Source of the DNA: Mycolicibacterium rhodesiae JS60
GTDB lineage: Bacteria; Actinomycetota; Actinomycetes; Mycobacteriales; Mycobacteriaceae
DNA: 64,000 nucleotides
Assembly (NCBI GenBank): GCA_000230935.2
Contig: AGIQ01000003.1
Coordinates: 496,001 to 560,000, forward strand
Reading direction: 5' to 3'
The notes beneath the pieces were generated by a model. It saw only the letters and a list, made by a program, of their open reading frames with translations, was not told where the DNA came from and ran no database searches. Within the stretch, counting starts at the first letter, position 1; every line of letters starts with the position of its first letter. The translations under genes were made by a program, and so were the position numbers. Below are positions 50,874 to 60,409 of the stretch, in pieces.

Positions 50874-52541
50874 ATGAGTCAGCCGACCAAGGCGCCCAAG
50901 TCGCGCAGCGAGGGCCAGTGGGCCCTCGGCGAGCGCGAGCCGCTCAATCCCAATGAGCAGTTCAAGAAGGAAGACGACGCGCTCAACGTCCGGGCGCGCA
51001 TCGAGAACATCTACGCCAAGCAGGGCTTCGAGAGCATCGACAAGACCGACCTGCGCGGCCGCATGCGCTGGTGGGGTCTGTACACCCAGCGCAAGCCGGG
51101 CTATGACGGCACCTGGACCGGCGACGAGAACACCGACATGCTCGAAGACGAGTTCTTCATGCTGCGGGTACGCAGCGACGGCGGCGCGCTGACCACCGCC
51201 GCGCTGCGCACCCTCGGCGGCATTTCGACCGAGTTCGCCCGCGATACCGCCGATATCAGCGACCGCGAGAACGTGCAGTACCACTGGATCCAGGTCGAGG
51301 ACATGCCGGAGATCTGGCGCCGCCTCGATGAGGTGGGTCTGCAGACCACCGAGGCGTGCGGCGACTGCCCACGCGTGGTGCTGGGCTCGCCGCTGGCGGG
51401 AGAATCGCTCGACGAGGTCATCGACGGCACGCCCGCGATCAACGAGATCGTGAAGCGCTACATCGGCAAGCCGGAGTACTCGAACCTGCCCCGCAAGTTC
51501 AAGACCGCCATCAGCGGCCTGCAGGACGTGGTGCACGAGGTCAACGACGTCGCCTTCATCGGGGTCAACCACCCCGAACACGGTCCCGGTTTCGACCTGT
51601 GGGTCGGCGGCGGTCTGTCCACCAATCCGATGCTCGGACAACGCGTCGGCGCGTGGGTGCCGCTGGACGAGGTGCCCGACGTCTGGGAGGCCGTGGTCAG
51701 TGTGTTCCGCGACTACGGCTACCGGCGGTTGCGTGCCAAAGCGCGGCTGAAGTTCCTGATCAAGGACTGGGGCGTTGATAGGTTCCGTGAAGTTCTCGAA
51801 ACCGAGTACTTGAAGCGGCCCCTGATCGACGGGCCCGCACCCGAGCCCGTCGTCCGCCCGATCGACCACGTCGGTGTGCAACGGCTCAAGAACGGGCTCA
51901 ACGCTGTCGGGGTGGCACCGATCGCCGGACGCGTCTCGGGCACGATCCTCACGAAGGTCGCCGACCTGGCCGAGTCTGTCGGCTCCAACCGGGTCCGGTT
52001 CACGCCGTACCAGAAGCTGATCGTGCTCGACGTTCCCGATGACAAGGTCGACGAGCTGCGCAGCGGGCTCGACGCGCTCGGCTTGCCGTCAACGCCGTCG
52101 CACTGGCGACGAAACCTGATGGCCTGCACCGGAATCGAGTTCTGCAAGCTGAGCTTCGCCGAAACCCGGGTGCGCGCTCAGAGCCTGGTGCCCGATCTGG
52201 AGAAGCGACTGGAGGACATCAACTCCCAGCTCGACGTCCCGGTCACGGTCAACATCAACGGCTGCCCCAACTCGTGCGCCCGTATCCAGATCGCCGACAT
52301 CGGCTTCAAGGGTCAGATGATCGACGACGGTAACGGCCCGGAGGAAGGGTTCCAGGTTCATCTGGGCGGCAGCCTCGGGCTGGACAGCGGTTTCGGCCGC
52401 AAACTGCGCCAGCACAAGGTGCTCTCGAGTGAGCTCGGCGACTACATCGAGCGGGTCGTGCGCAACTTCGTGAAACAAAGAAACGACGGCGAGCGTTTCG
52501 CCCAGTGGGCTGTCCGGGCCGAGGAAGAGGAATTGCGATGA
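50874..52541 (+). CDS. sirA: Ferredoxin-sulfite reductase SirA
   Basis: A 555-residue siroheme/4Fe-4S enzyme reducing sulfite to sulfide for cysteine synthesis. Cluster ligands are in CTGIEFCKLSFAETR and NGCPNSCARIQIADIG (C-x5-C and C-x3-C). The N-terminal MRWWGLYTQRKPGYDGTW segment and the duplicated sulfite/nitrite reductase half-domains are present. GAGGAG lies 9 nt before ATG 50874. First structural gene of sirA-cysH-chelatase, with a Cys-rich leader ORF upstream. Confidence 0.96.
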   Translation: MSQPTKAPKSRSEGQWALGEREPLNPNEQFKKEDDALNVRARIENIYAKQGFESIDKTDLRGRMRWWGLYTQRKPGYDGTWTGDENTDMLEDEFFMLRVRSDGGALTTAALRTLGGISTEFARDTADISDRENVQYHWIQVEDMPEIWRRLDEVGLQTTEACGDCPRVVLGSPLAGESLDEVIDGTPAINEIVKRYIGKPEYSNLPRKFKTAISGLQDVVHEVNDVAFIGVNHPEHGPGFDLWVGGGLSTNPMLGQRVGAWVPLDEVPDVWEAVVSVFRDYGYRRLRAKARLKFLIKDWGVDRFREVLETEYLKRPLIDGPAPEPVVRPIDHVGVQRLKNGLNAVGVAPIAGRVSGTILTKVADLAESVGSNRVRFTPYQKLIVLDVPDDKVDELRSGLDALGLPSTPSHWRRNLMACTGIEFCKLSFAETRVRAQSLVPDLEKRLEDINSQLDVPVTVNINGCPNSCARIQIADIGFKGQMIDDGNGPEEGFQVHLGGSLGLDSGFGRKLRQHKVLSSELGDYIERVVRNFVKQRNDGERFAQWAVRAEEEELR

Positions 52542-53251
52542 GCATTGGGGTGGATCGAGTGACCGAGGCCGAGCTGCGCGAGCTGGCGGCGCAAGGCGCT
52601 GCCGAGCTGGCCAATGCCAGTGCCGTGGAGCTGCTGGAATGGACCGACAAGCATTTCGGCGGCGAGTATGTGGTCGCCTCCAACATGCAGGACGCAGTGC
52701 TGGTCGATCTGGCCGCCAAGGTGCGCCCCGGCGTCGATGTCCTGTTCCTGGATACCGGCTACCACTTCGCCGAGACGATCGGTACCCGTGACGCGGTCGA
52801 GGCGGTCTACGACATCCATGTCGTGAACGTCACACCCGAACACAGCGTGGCCGAGCAGGACCAGCTGCTGGGCAAGGACCTGTTCGCCAGCAACCCGACC
52901 GAATGCTGCCGGCTGCGCAAGGTGACTCCGTTGAGCAAGGCACTGCAGGGCTATACGGCCTGGGTCACCGGCATTCGCCGGGTCGAGGCCCCCACCCGCG
53001 CCAACGCGCCGTTGATCAGCTTCGACGAAGGCTTCCAGCTGGTGAAGATCAATCCGCTCGCCGCGTGGAGCGACGAGGAGATGGATGCCTACATCCAGGC
53101 CAACGGCGTGCTGGTGAATCCGCTTGTCGAGGAAGGCTATCCGTCGATCGGCTGCGCGCCGTGCACGGCCAAGCCGATCGACGGCGCCGACCCGCGCAGC
53201 GGGCGCTGGCAGGGCTTGGCGAAAACCGAATGCGGGCTCCACGTTTCGTGA
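52538..53251 (+). CDS. cysH: APS reductase CysH (4Fe-4S type)
   Basis: A 237-residue adenylyl-sulfate reductase making sulfite from APS. The paired Cys motifs TECCRLRK and GCAPC bind the 4Fe-4S cluster typical of APS (not PAPS) reductases, and the C-terminal TECGLH holds the catalytic Cys. The N-terminal DTGYHFAET loop binds the nucleotide. ATG 52538 overlaps the sirA stop (ATGA). Confidence 0.95.
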   Translation: MSIGVDRVTEAELRELAAQGAAELANASAVELLEWTDKHFGGEYVVASNMQDAVLVDLAAKVRPGVDVLFLDTGYHFAETIGTRDAVEAVYDIHVVNVTPEHSVAEQDQLLGKDLFASNPTECCRLRKVTPLSKALQGYTAWVTGIRRVEAPTRANAPLISFDEGFQLVKINPLAAWSDEEMDAYIQANGVLVNPLVEEGYPSIGCAPCTAKPIDGADPRSGRWQGLAKTECGLHVS

Positions 53252-53955
53252 GGCTTATCCTCACCGCACACGGCAGTGCCGATCCGCGCTCGGCTGACAC
53301 CACGTATGGGGTGGCCGAGCATGTCCGCGCGCTGCGGCCCGGGCTCGACGTGCGGGTTGCGTTCTGCGAACAGAACTCTCCCAATCTGTCTGACGCGCTG
53401 CGCACCCTCGACGGCCCCGCGGTCGTGACGCCGCTACTGCTCGCCAGCGCCTATCACGCCCGCACCGACATCCCTGCGATGATTGCGGATGCCGGCGCCG
53501 ACGTGATCCAAGCCGGCACGTTGGGTGAAGACCCGCGGCTGCTCACCGTGCTGCGGGAACGGCTGGCGCAGAGGCAAATTCACAACTTCGAGCGCGGGCT
53601 CGGCGTGCTGGTGGTGGCGGTCGGCTCTTCGCATCCCGACGCCAACGCCCGCACCTCGGCGCTCGCCGACACGCTTGCGCGCGGGACCCGCTGGTCCGGG
53701 GTGCAGGTGGCCTACGCCACGGGACCCCAGCCATCAGTCTTGGACGGAGTCGAATCGCTGCGCCGCACGGGCGCACGGCGAATCGTCGTGGCGCCGTGGT
53801 TCATCGCACCGGGACGGATCACCGACCGGGTGGCGGCAATCGCCGACGCCGAGGGCATGTCGATGGTCGCGCCACTGGGCGCGCACCCTCTGGTGGCCCA
53901 GACGGTGCTGGACCGGTTCGATGCGGCCGTGGCCGTCAGAACCGCTGCGGCCTAA
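53248..53955 (+). CDS. Sirohydrochlorin chelatase-like protein (Rv2393-like)
   Basis: A 235-residue CbiX/SirB-family protein with two ferrochelatase half-domains (MRLILTAHGSADPRSADTTY; LGVLVVAVGSSHPDANARTS). The metal-binding His of the first half (TAHGS) is present, and a further His (SSHPD) in the second. It probably inserts iron into sirohydrochlorin to give siroheme for SirA. GTG 53248 overlaps the cysH stop (GTGA); its end overlaps cysA by 4 nt. Confidence 0.88.
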   Translation: MRLILTAHGSADPRSADTTYGVAEHVRALRPGLDVRVAFCEQNSPNLSDALRTLDGPAVVTPLLLASAYHARTDIPAMIADAGADVIQAGTLGEDPRLLTVLRERLAQRQIHNFERGLGVLVVAVGSSHPDANARTSALADTLARGTRWSGVQVAYATGPQPSVLDGVESLRRTGARRIVVAPWFIAPGRITDRVAAIADAEGMSMVAPLGAHPLVAQTVLDRFDAAVAVRTAAA

Positions 53956-54989
53956 CGCGTAACGGCCTCGCTCGCCGCGACCTGCACTTCGCCGGCGATC
54001 GGCGGCACCCGGGTGGCCCGCACGTACACGGTGTCCCCCTCTTTCAATCCCAGCGCCTCGGCATCGCCGCGGGTGATCTGCGCCGTGAACGGCGCACCGT
54101 TGGTGGCGCTGGTCAACTCGACCCGCACCTCGAAGCCCAGGTAGACGACCCGGTCGATGGTGGCCCGCGTGACACCCGTGGACTCGGCGGTGCCGTCGCC
54201 CGCGGCGATGGCCATCTCGGGATTGCGGCCGACGCGAATATCGTGCGGGCGCACCAGGATTCCATTGAGCGACGAGACCGTGCCGAGAAAGGACATCACG
54301 AACGCGTTGGCCGGGCTGTCATAGACATCGGTCGGTGAGCCGACCTGTTCGATACGCCCCTTGTTGAGCACGGCGATCCGGTCGGCGACGTCGAGTGCCT
54401 CGGCCTGGTCGTGGGTGACGAGCACGGTCGTGACATGGACCTCGTCGTGCAGGCGGCGCAGCCAGGTCCGCAGATCGTCGCGGACCTTGGCGTCCAGCGC
54501 GCCGAACGGCTCGTCGAGCAACAGCACCTCGGGGTCGACGGCCAGCGCACGCGCGAGCGCCATCCGCTGACGCTGGCCACCGGAAAGCTGGTTGGGATAA
54601 CGGGTTTGGAACCCGGCCAGTCCGACGACCTCGAGCAGGTCGTCGACCTTCGCCTTGACCTCGGCTTTCGACTTCTTGCGGATCTTCAGCCCGAACGCGA
54701 CATTGTCCCGCACGGTCAGGTGTTTGAAGGCGGCGTAGTGCTGGAACACGAAGCCGATGCCGCGTCGCTGCGGGGGCACGTTGGTGACGTCACGTCCGTT
54801 GATGGTGATGGTGCCGGTGTCGGGCTGGTCCAGTCCGGCGATGGCGCGCAACAGAGTCGACTTACCCGACCCGCTGGGGCCCAACAATGCGGTCAGCGAG
54901 CCCGCGGGCACCACGAAATCGACGTTGTCGAGGGCGGCGAACTCGCCGTAGCGCTTGTTCGCCCCGGAGACGGTGATGGCATTGGTCAT
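53952..54989 (-). CDS. cysA: Sulfate ABC transporter ATP-binding protein CysA
   Basis: A 345-residue ATPase: Walker A GPSGSGKST, Q-loop VFQHYAAFKHLTV, signature LSGGQRQRMALARAL, Walker B VLLLDEPFGALD and the D-loop/H-loop VTHDQAEAL, then a TOBE-type C-terminal domain (residues about 245-340). It drives sulfate/thiosulfate uptake with CysT, CysW and SubI, and is the last gene of the subI-cysT-cysW-cysA operon. Confidence 0.95.
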   Translation of the reverse strand: MTNAITVSGANKRYGEFAALDNVDFVVPAGSLTALLGPSGSGKSTLLRAIAGLDQPDTGTITINGRDVTNVPPQRRGIGFVFQHYAAFKHLTVRDNVAFGLKIRKKSKAEVKAKVDDLLEVVGLAGFQTRYPNQLSGGQRQRMALARALAVDPEVLLLDEPFGALDAKVRDDLRTWLRRLHDEVHVTTVLVTHDQAEALDVADRIAVLNKGRIEQVGSPTDVYDSPANAFVMSFLGTVSSLNGILVRPHDIRVGRNPEMAIAAGDGTAESTGVTRATIDRVVYLGFEVRVELTSATNGAPFTAQITRGDAEALGLKEGDTVYVRATRVPPIAGEVQVAASEAVTR

Positions 54990-55011
54990 GAAAGTCGTTC
55001 TCCTAGTGGAC

Positions 55012-55824
55012 TTACTCGCTGGCCTTGGCCTGCCGGGCGTCCAGGATCACCTGGACGACCAAGACCAGCACCGCGACGGCCATCAACAAGGTCGAGACGG
55101 CGTACGCGCCGTACTCGGCACCACGGCTGTAGCGGTCGGACACCAGCAGGGTCAGCGTCTGCGACGTGCCGGGCAGGTTGGAGGACACCATGATCACCGC
55201 GCCGTACTCGCCGAGGGTGCGCGCGACGGTCAACACGATGCCGTAGGTCAGGCCCCAGCGGATCGAGGGCAGGGTGATTCGCCAGAATGTCTGCCACCAG
55301 CTGGATCCCAGGGTCGCCGCCGCCTGCTCCTGATCGGTGCCGAGTTCGTGCAGGACGGGCTCGACCTCGCGTATCACGAAGGGAACGGTCACGAAGATGC
55401 TCGCCAGCACGATGCCGGGCAAGCCGAAGATGATCTTCAAACCGAGGCTGTTCTCGACGAAGCCGAACAAGCCCGCACTGCCCCACAACAGGATCAGCGC
55501 CACACCGACGACCACCGGCGACACGGCGAACGGCAGGTCGATGACCGCCTGCAGCGCGGACTTGCCGCGGAATTTGTTGCGCGCCAGCACCAGTGCGGTC
55601 GGCACCCCGAAGATCACGTTGAGCGGCACCACAATCGCCACCACGAGAAGCGACAACTGCAACGCCGAGATCGCGGCGGGCGTCGTGATGGAACCGATGA
55701 ATGCACCGAATCCGGGTGCGAAGGTACGCCACAGGATCAGGCCGACGGGCACGAGCACCAGCACGAGGATGTAGGCCAGCGCGGCATAGCGGGTGAGATA
55801 GCGCACCAGCGGCGACAGGATCAC
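55012..55824 (-). CDS. cysW: Sulfate ABC transporter permease CysW
   Basis: A 270-residue permease with six hydrophobic helices and the EAA loop (EPVLHELGTDQEQAAATLGS) that contacts CysA. GTG 55824 is chosen: it overlaps the cysT stop (GTGA); the longer frame would run through cysT. Confidence 0.93.
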   Translation of the reverse strand: MILSPLVRYLTRYAALAYILVLVLVPVGLILWRTFAPGFGAFIGSITTPAAISALQLSLLVVAIVVPLNVIFGVPTALVLARNKFRGKSALQAVIDLPFAVSPVVVGVALILLWGSAGLFGFVENSLGLKIIFGLPGIVLASIFVTVPFVIREVEPVLHELGTDQEQAAATLGSSWWQTFWRITLPSIRWGLTYGIVLTVARTLGEYGAVIMVSSNLPGTSQTLTLLVSDRYSRGAEYGAYAVSTLLMAVAVLVLVVQVILDARQAKASE

Positions 55825-56702
55825 GCCTCGAGCTCCTCTCGTTTGGCCGCACGCGACCCGACGGCCCGCAGGATGAACAAGACGATGAACGAGAGCACCA
55901 GCAGCACAATCGAAATGGCGGCCGCACCGGTGCGGTCGTCGTTCTCGATCAAGGTGCGGATCCACTGCGAGGAGACCTCGGTCTCCCCGGGTACCGCACC
56001 ACCGATCAGGACCACCGAGCCGAACTCGCCGATCGCCCGCGAGAACGCCAGTCCCGCGCCCGACAACAACGACGGCAGCAACGCCGGCAGGATCACCTTG
56101 GTGAAGATTACGAAGTTGGTCGCGCCCAGCGATGCGGCGGCCTCCTCGACCTCCCGGTCGAGTTCGAGCAGCACCGGCTGAACCGAACGCACCACGAACG
56201 GCAGCGTGACGAACAAGAGTGCAACGCCCACACCCCATTTGGTGTGCTGCAGATGCAGATCGACCGGACTGTTCGGCCCGTAGAGCGCCAGCATGACCAG
56301 GCTCGCCACGATGGTGGGCAGCGCGAACGGCAGGTCGATCACGGCGTCGACCAGCCGCTTGCCGGGGAAGTCGTCGCGCGTGAGCACCCAGGCGACCAGC
56401 AGCCCGAATACCGCGTTCACCAGCGTGACGCCGATCGAGATCGTCAGCGTCACCTTGAACGACTCCAGCGCGGCATTGGAGGTGACCGTCACCCAGAAGG
56501 CCTGCCACCCACCCTTGGCCGACTGCCAGACGATCGCGGCCAGCGGCAACAGGACGATGACGCTCAGCCAGATCGACGCGGCGCCCACCCGGAGGGAGGT
56601 GGTGCCACGACGACGAGCCAGGAAGCCGGACGGTCCGCCCGAGTCACCACCGGTGAGCTCGGGCCGGACCGCCTGCGGGTTCGGTTCGATAGCTGCCGTC
56701 AT
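55821..56702 (-). CDS. cysT: Sulfate ABC transporter permease CysT
   Basis: A 293-residue permease with six hydrophobic helices and the EAA loop (LELDREVEEAAASLGATN). A hydrophilic N-terminal extension of about 50 residues (RPELTGGDSGGPSGFLARRR) precedes the first helix. ATG 56702 overlaps the subI stop (ATGA). Confidence 0.93.
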   Translation of the reverse strand: MTAAIEPNPQAVRPELTGGDSGGPSGFLARRRGTTSLRVGAASIWLSVIVLLPLAAIVWQSAKGGWQAFWVTVTSNAALESFKVTLTISIGVTLVNAVFGLLVAWVLTRDDFPGKRLVDAVIDLPFALPTIVASLVMLALYGPNSPVDLHLQHTKWGVGVALLFVTLPFVVRSVQPVLLELDREVEEAAASLGATNFVIFTKVILPALLPSLLSGAGLAFSRAIGEFGSVVLIGGAVPGETEVSSQWIRTLIENDDRTGAAAISIVLLVLSFIVLFILRAVGSRAAKREELEA

Positions 56703-57736
56703 CCAGTCGCCTGCTTGTAGATCTTCGTGATTGAACCATTGTCCTTGTCGAACAGGGCCGGATCCACTGTGCTCCAGCCACCGAGATCGGCGATGGTCCA
56801 CAACTTCTGCGGGGTCGGGAAATCCGTCGCGAAATCGGCGGCCACCGCGGGATCGACCGGACGGAATCCGGCCTGCGCCCAGATCTTCTGGCCTTCCGGG
56901 GTGAACAGGTAGTTATTCAGCGCGGTCGCCTTGTCCACATGGGCGCTGGTGGTCACCACGGCCACCGGGTTCTCGATCTTGAACGTCTGCGGCGGGTTGA
57001 TGTGCTCAACCGGCTTGCCCTGGCGCTCGGTGTTGATGGCCTCGTTCTCGTAGCTGATCAGAACGTCGCCGGTGCCCTGCAGGAAAACATCGGTGGCCTC
57101 CCGGCCGGAGCCCGGACGGGTCTTGACGTGCTCGCTGACCAGCTTGCTCACGTAGTCCAGACCGGCCTGGGCATCCTTGCCGCCGTCGCTCTTGGCGGCG
57201 TAGGGCGCCAACAGGTTCCACTTGGCCGATCCCGAGCTCAGTGGGCTCGGGGTGACGACCTCGATACCCGGCTGGAGCAGATCGTCCCAGTCCTTGATGT
57301 TCTTCGGATTGCCCTGGCGAACAACCAGTGAGACCACCGAGCCGAACGGGATGCCCTTGGTGGTGGACTTGTTCCAATCGGCGGATACCTTGTTGGCCTT
57401 CACCAGGCGAGTGACGTCGGGCTCCACCGAGAAGTTGACGATGTCGGCCGGCTTGCCGTCGACCACACCGCGAGACTGATCGCCGGACGCGCCGTAGGAG
57501 GTGGTCACCGCGACACCCTTGCCCTCCGGGGTGGCGGCGAAGGCCGGGATGATCTTGCTCCACCCGGGTTCGGGCACCGCGTAGGCAACCAGGGTGAGAG
57601 TGGTGTCAGCCTTCGGCTGGTCCCCGCCACCGACGACGTCGCTCGATCCACCACCGCAGGCGGCGAGCACCGTTGCGGTCGTCGCGAGCGCGACTGCAGC
57701 GCTCCACCGGCGAGCGGGGATGTGAATCTTGGGCAT
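56699..57736 (-). CDS. subI: Sulfate-binding lipoprotein SubI (CysP)
   Basis: A 345-residue lipoprotein: signal peptide with lipobox LAAC at residues about 24-27, then the sulfate-binding fold (LVAYAVPEPGWSKIIPAFAA; TTSYGASGDQSRGVVDGKPA; SGSAKWNLLAPYAAK). It captures sulfate or thiosulfate at the cell surface. First gene of the importer operon; GAAAGG ribosome site upstream of ATG 57736. Confidence 0.95.
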   Translation of the reverse strand: MPKIHIPARRWSAAVALATTATVLAACGGGSSDVVGGGDQPKADTTLTLVAYAVPEPGWSKIIPAFAATPEGKGVAVTTSYGASGDQSRGVVDGKPADIVNFSVEPDVTRLVKANKVSADWNKSTTKGIPFGSVVSLVVRQGNPKNIKDWDDLLQPGIEVVTPSPLSSGSAKWNLLAPYAAKSDGGKDAQAGLDYVSKLVSEHVKTRPGSGREATDVFLQGTGDVLISYENEAINTERQGKPVEHINPPQTFKIENPVAVVTTSAHVDKATALNNYLFTPEGQKIWAQAGFRPVDPAVAADFATDFPTPQKLWTIADLGGWSTVDPALFDKDNGSITKIYKQATG

Positions 57737-57906
57737 TGCTGGCCTTTCTCATTGCGGGGGTTACGGGCGAATCGAGCCCCGTCACAACGGAATGGCGATG
57801 CTGGACAACCGAATGCCAACGACCACCACCGACACCAGACCGCAGACGGGTAGGGGTGTCAGCGACAACAAGCGACATCAGCAACGGCCAAGGTACCGAC
57901 GGCAAT

Positions 57907-57927
57907 GAGGGCCAAGATGTGGCCCTC
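57907..57927 (-). terminator. Stem-loop downstream of the tiny membrane protein genes
   Basis: GAGGGCCA-agatg-TGGCCCTC is a perfect 8-bp stem with a 5-nt loop, 69 nt after the end of the minus-strand mini-operon and before subI. No T-run follows, so termination strength is uncertain. Confidence 0.45.
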
Positions 57928-57995
57928 GCCGTAACCGGTCGCCGAATGCATGGCGGGAAGCTTAACAGAGATCTATCAGCCGACGAGCCGGGGTC

Positions 57996-58082
57996 TCAGC
58001 GGTTGATCAGCCACACCACGATGACGAGGATCAGCAGCGCCACCAGGGCCAAAGTCACGCGTGATCGCGGCATTCCGCTCAC
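57996..58082 (-). CDS. Tiny single-helix membrane protein
   Basis: A 28-residue ORF, MSGMPRSR then a hydrophobic stretch TLALVALLILVIVVWLINR. The GTG at 58082 overlaps the upstream stop (GTGA), which supports translation by coupling. A single membrane helix with a basic N-terminus suggests a small regulator or subunit of a membrane complex; nothing more can be said. Confidence 0.5.
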   Translation of the reverse strand: MSGMPRSRVTLALVALLILVIVVWLINR

Positions 58083-58273
58083 CGCAGCCGCCGGTCAGCG
58101 CCACGAAGACGGCGCACCACCCGGATTCCGTTGCCCAGGATCAGGTCGATGACGAGAGCGATCGCATAGGCGAGCAATAAAACCACGGGAATCACGATCA
58201 CCGTTTGCAGCACGAATCCGAGTCCCGACAGCCAGAGTTCGACGCCGTCCCACCAACTCAGCAGTCCCTGCAC
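58079..58273 (-). CDS. Small membrane protein (Rv2401A-like)
   Basis: A 64-residue protein starting at GTG 58273 (VQGLLSWWDGVELWLSGLG), with one long hydrophobic helix (FVLQTVIVIPVVLLLAYAIA) and a basic tail (RVVRRLRGADRRLR). Position between subI and the trehalase gene matches M. tuberculosis Rv2401A. It is coupled to a 28-residue ORF downstream. Function unknown. Confidence 0.72.
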   Translation of the reverse strand: MQGLLSWWDGVELWLSGLGFVLQTVIVIPVVLLLAYAIALVIDLILGNGIRVVRRLRGADRRLR

Positions 58274-58383
58274 GTCACCAGCGTATGCCGCGCTCGTCAC
58301 CGGCTTGTCACCGGCGGTAACAGCAAAGCCACGGATCGGCGCATAAGTGGACGGCATGCGGCCGGGCGGTCGATGATGTCCCC

Positions 58384-60399
58384 ATGGTTCTGCAAGCCCA
58401 GCCGGCCGGCGAGGACACTGAGAACGTGGCATTCAACCCAGCCCCGCCGACGCTGTCCGCAACCGCCCCGGTGCCGTACGCCTCACCGGCCGCGCTGCGA
58501 AACCCCTTCCCGCCGATCGCGGACTACGGCTTCTTGTCCGATTGCGAGAACACCTGCCTGATCTCGTCAGCCGGTGCCGTGGAATGGCTCTGCGTGCCGC
58601 GACCGGATTCGCCCAGCGTTTTCGGCGCGATTCTGGACCGCAGCGCCGGCCATTTCCGGCTGGGCCCCTACGGCGTCTCGGTGCCGGCGGCCCGCCGATA
58701 CCTGCCCGGCAGCCTCATTCTGGAGACGACGTGGCAGACCCACACCGGCTGGCTGATCGTGCGCGAAGCCCTGGTCATGGGCCCGTGGCACGATATCGAC
58801 ACCCGGTCGCGGACACATCGGCGCACCCCGATGGACTGGGACGCCGAACACATCCTGCTGCGCACCGTGCGCTGTGTGAGCGGCACCGTCGAGGTGGTGA
58901 TGAACTGCGAGCCGTCCTTCGACTACGGCCGGGTGAACGCCACCTGGGAGTACTCGGCAAATGCCTACGGCGAGGCGATCGCGCGGGCCCGAAAGGATCC
59001 TGACGCCAACCCCACGCTGCGGCTGACCACCAACCTGCGCATCGGTCTCGAGGGCCGCGAAGCCCGCGCGCGCACCCGCCTCAAGGAGGGTGACAACGTC
59101 TTCGTCGCCCTGTCCTGGTCGAAGCATCCATCGCCGCAGACCTACGAAGAAGCCGCCGACAAGATGTGGCAGACCAGCGAGGCGTGGCGGCAGTGGATCA
59201 ACATCGGCGACTTCCCCGACCACCCGTGGCGGTCCTACCTGCAGCGCAGCGCGCTCACACTCAAGGGCCTGACCTATTCGCCGACCGGCGCACTGCTGGC
59301 CGCCTCCACCACATCGCTGCCCGAGACCCCACAGGGCGAACGCAACTGGGACTACCGCTATGCCTGGGTGCGTGACTCGACGTTCGCGTTGTGGGGCCTC
59401 TATACCCTCGGTCTGGACCGCGAGGCCGACGACTTCTTCGCCTTCATCGCCGACGTGTCCGGCGCCAACAACGGTGATCGGCATCCGCTGCAGGTGATGT
59501 ACGCCGTCGGCGGGGAACGTGAGCTGGTCGAAGAGGAGCTGCACCACCTGTCCGGCTACGACAACGCGCGGCCGGTGCGGATCGGCAACGGCGCCTACAA
59601 CCAGATGCAGCACGACATCTGGGGCACCATGCTCGACTCGGTCTATCTGCACGCCAAATCACGCGAGCAGATCTCCGATCAGCTGTGGCCGGTGCTCAAG
59701 GAGCAGGTCGAAGAGGCCATCAAGCACTGGCGGGAACCCGACCGCGGCATCTGGGAGGTGCGCGGTGAGCCGCAGCATTTCACCTCGTCGAAGGTGATGT
59801 GCTGGGTGGCCCTGGATCGGGGCTCCAAACTGGCCGAGCTGGTCGGCGAGAAGAGCTACGCCCAGCAGTGGCGGGCGATCGCCGAGGAGATCAAGGCCGA
59901 CATCCTGACGCACGGGGTGGACGAGCGGGGGGTGCTCACCCAGCGCTACGGCGACGACGCCCTGGACGCGTCACTGCTGCTGGTCCCCCTGGTGCGGTTC
60001 CTGCCGTCGGACGACCCGCGGGTGCGGGCCACCGTGATCGCGATCGCCGACGAGCTCACCGAGGACGGCTTGGTCCTGCGCTACCGCGTCGAGGAGACCG
60101 ACGACGGCCTGTCCGGCGAGGAGGGCAGCTTCACGATCTGCTCGTTCTGGCTGGTGTCGGCGCTGGTCGAGATCGGCGAGGTCAGCCGGGCCCGGCATCT
60201 GTGCGAGCGGCTGCTGTCCTTCGCCAGCCCGCTGCACCTCTACGCCGAGGAGATCGAGCCGCGCACCGGCCGCCACCTGGGTAACTTCCCACAGGCGTTC
60301 ACCCACCTGGCATTGATCAACGCCGTCGTGCACGTGATCCGCGCCGAAGAGGAAGCCGACAGCACCGGCGTGTTCCAGCCGGCCAACGCTCCGATGTAA
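58384..60399 (+). CDS. Glycoside hydrolase family 15 protein (trehalase-like)
   Basis: A 671-residue GH15 protein. After a short N-terminal extension it shows the GH15 N-terminal domain (IADYGFLSDCENTCLISSAG; VEWLCVPRPDSPSVFGAILD) and the alpha/alpha barrel with RNWDYRYAWVRDSTFALWGL and GSFTICSFWLVSALVEIGEV. In mycobacteria this family is the trehalase that splits trehalose into glucose. No signal peptide is evident, so it should act in the cytoplasm. ATG 58384 is used; a GTG near 58426 is an alternative. Confidence 0.9.
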   Translation: MVLQAQPAGEDTENVAFNPAPPTLSATAPVPYASPAALRNPFPPIADYGFLSDCENTCLISSAGAVEWLCVPRPDSPSVFGAILDRSAGHFRLGPYGVSVPAARRYLPGSLILETTWQTHTGWLIVREALVMGPWHDIDTRSRTHRRTPMDWDAEHILLRTVRCVSGTVEVVMNCEPSFDYGRVNATWEYSANAYGEAIARARKDPDANPTLRLTTNLRIGLEGREARARTRLKEGDNVFVALSWSKHPSPQTYEEAADKMWQTSEAWRQWINIGDFPDHPWRSYLQRSALTLKGLTYSPTGALLAASTTSLPETPQGERNWDYRYAWVRDSTFALWGLYTLGLDREADDFFAFIADVSGANNGDRHPLQVMYAVGGERELVEEELHHLSGYDNARPVRIGNGAYNQMQHDIWGTMLDSVYLHAKSREQISDQLWPVLKEQVEEAIKHWREPDRGIWEVRGEPQHFTSSKVMCWVALDRGSKLAELVGEKSYAQQWRAIAEEIKADILTHGVDERGVLTQRYGDDALDASLLLVPLVRFLPSDDPRVRATVIAIADELTEDGLVLRYRVEETDDGLSGEEGSFTICSFWLVSALVEIGEVSRARHLCERLLSFASPLHLYAEEIEPRTGRHLGNFPQAFTHLALINAVVHVIRAEEEADSTGVFQPANAPM

Positions 60400-60409
60400 G
60401 CAGATGTGA

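Noticed and set aside
50568..51881. N-terminal extension of hemW to 828 residues
   Set aside because: Antisense to sirA and the leader region; HemW proteins begin near MSVRPAP and are about 390 residues.
55825..56508. N-terminal extension of cysW
   Set aside because: It reads through cysT in another frame; the GTG overlapping the cysT stop gives the usual length.
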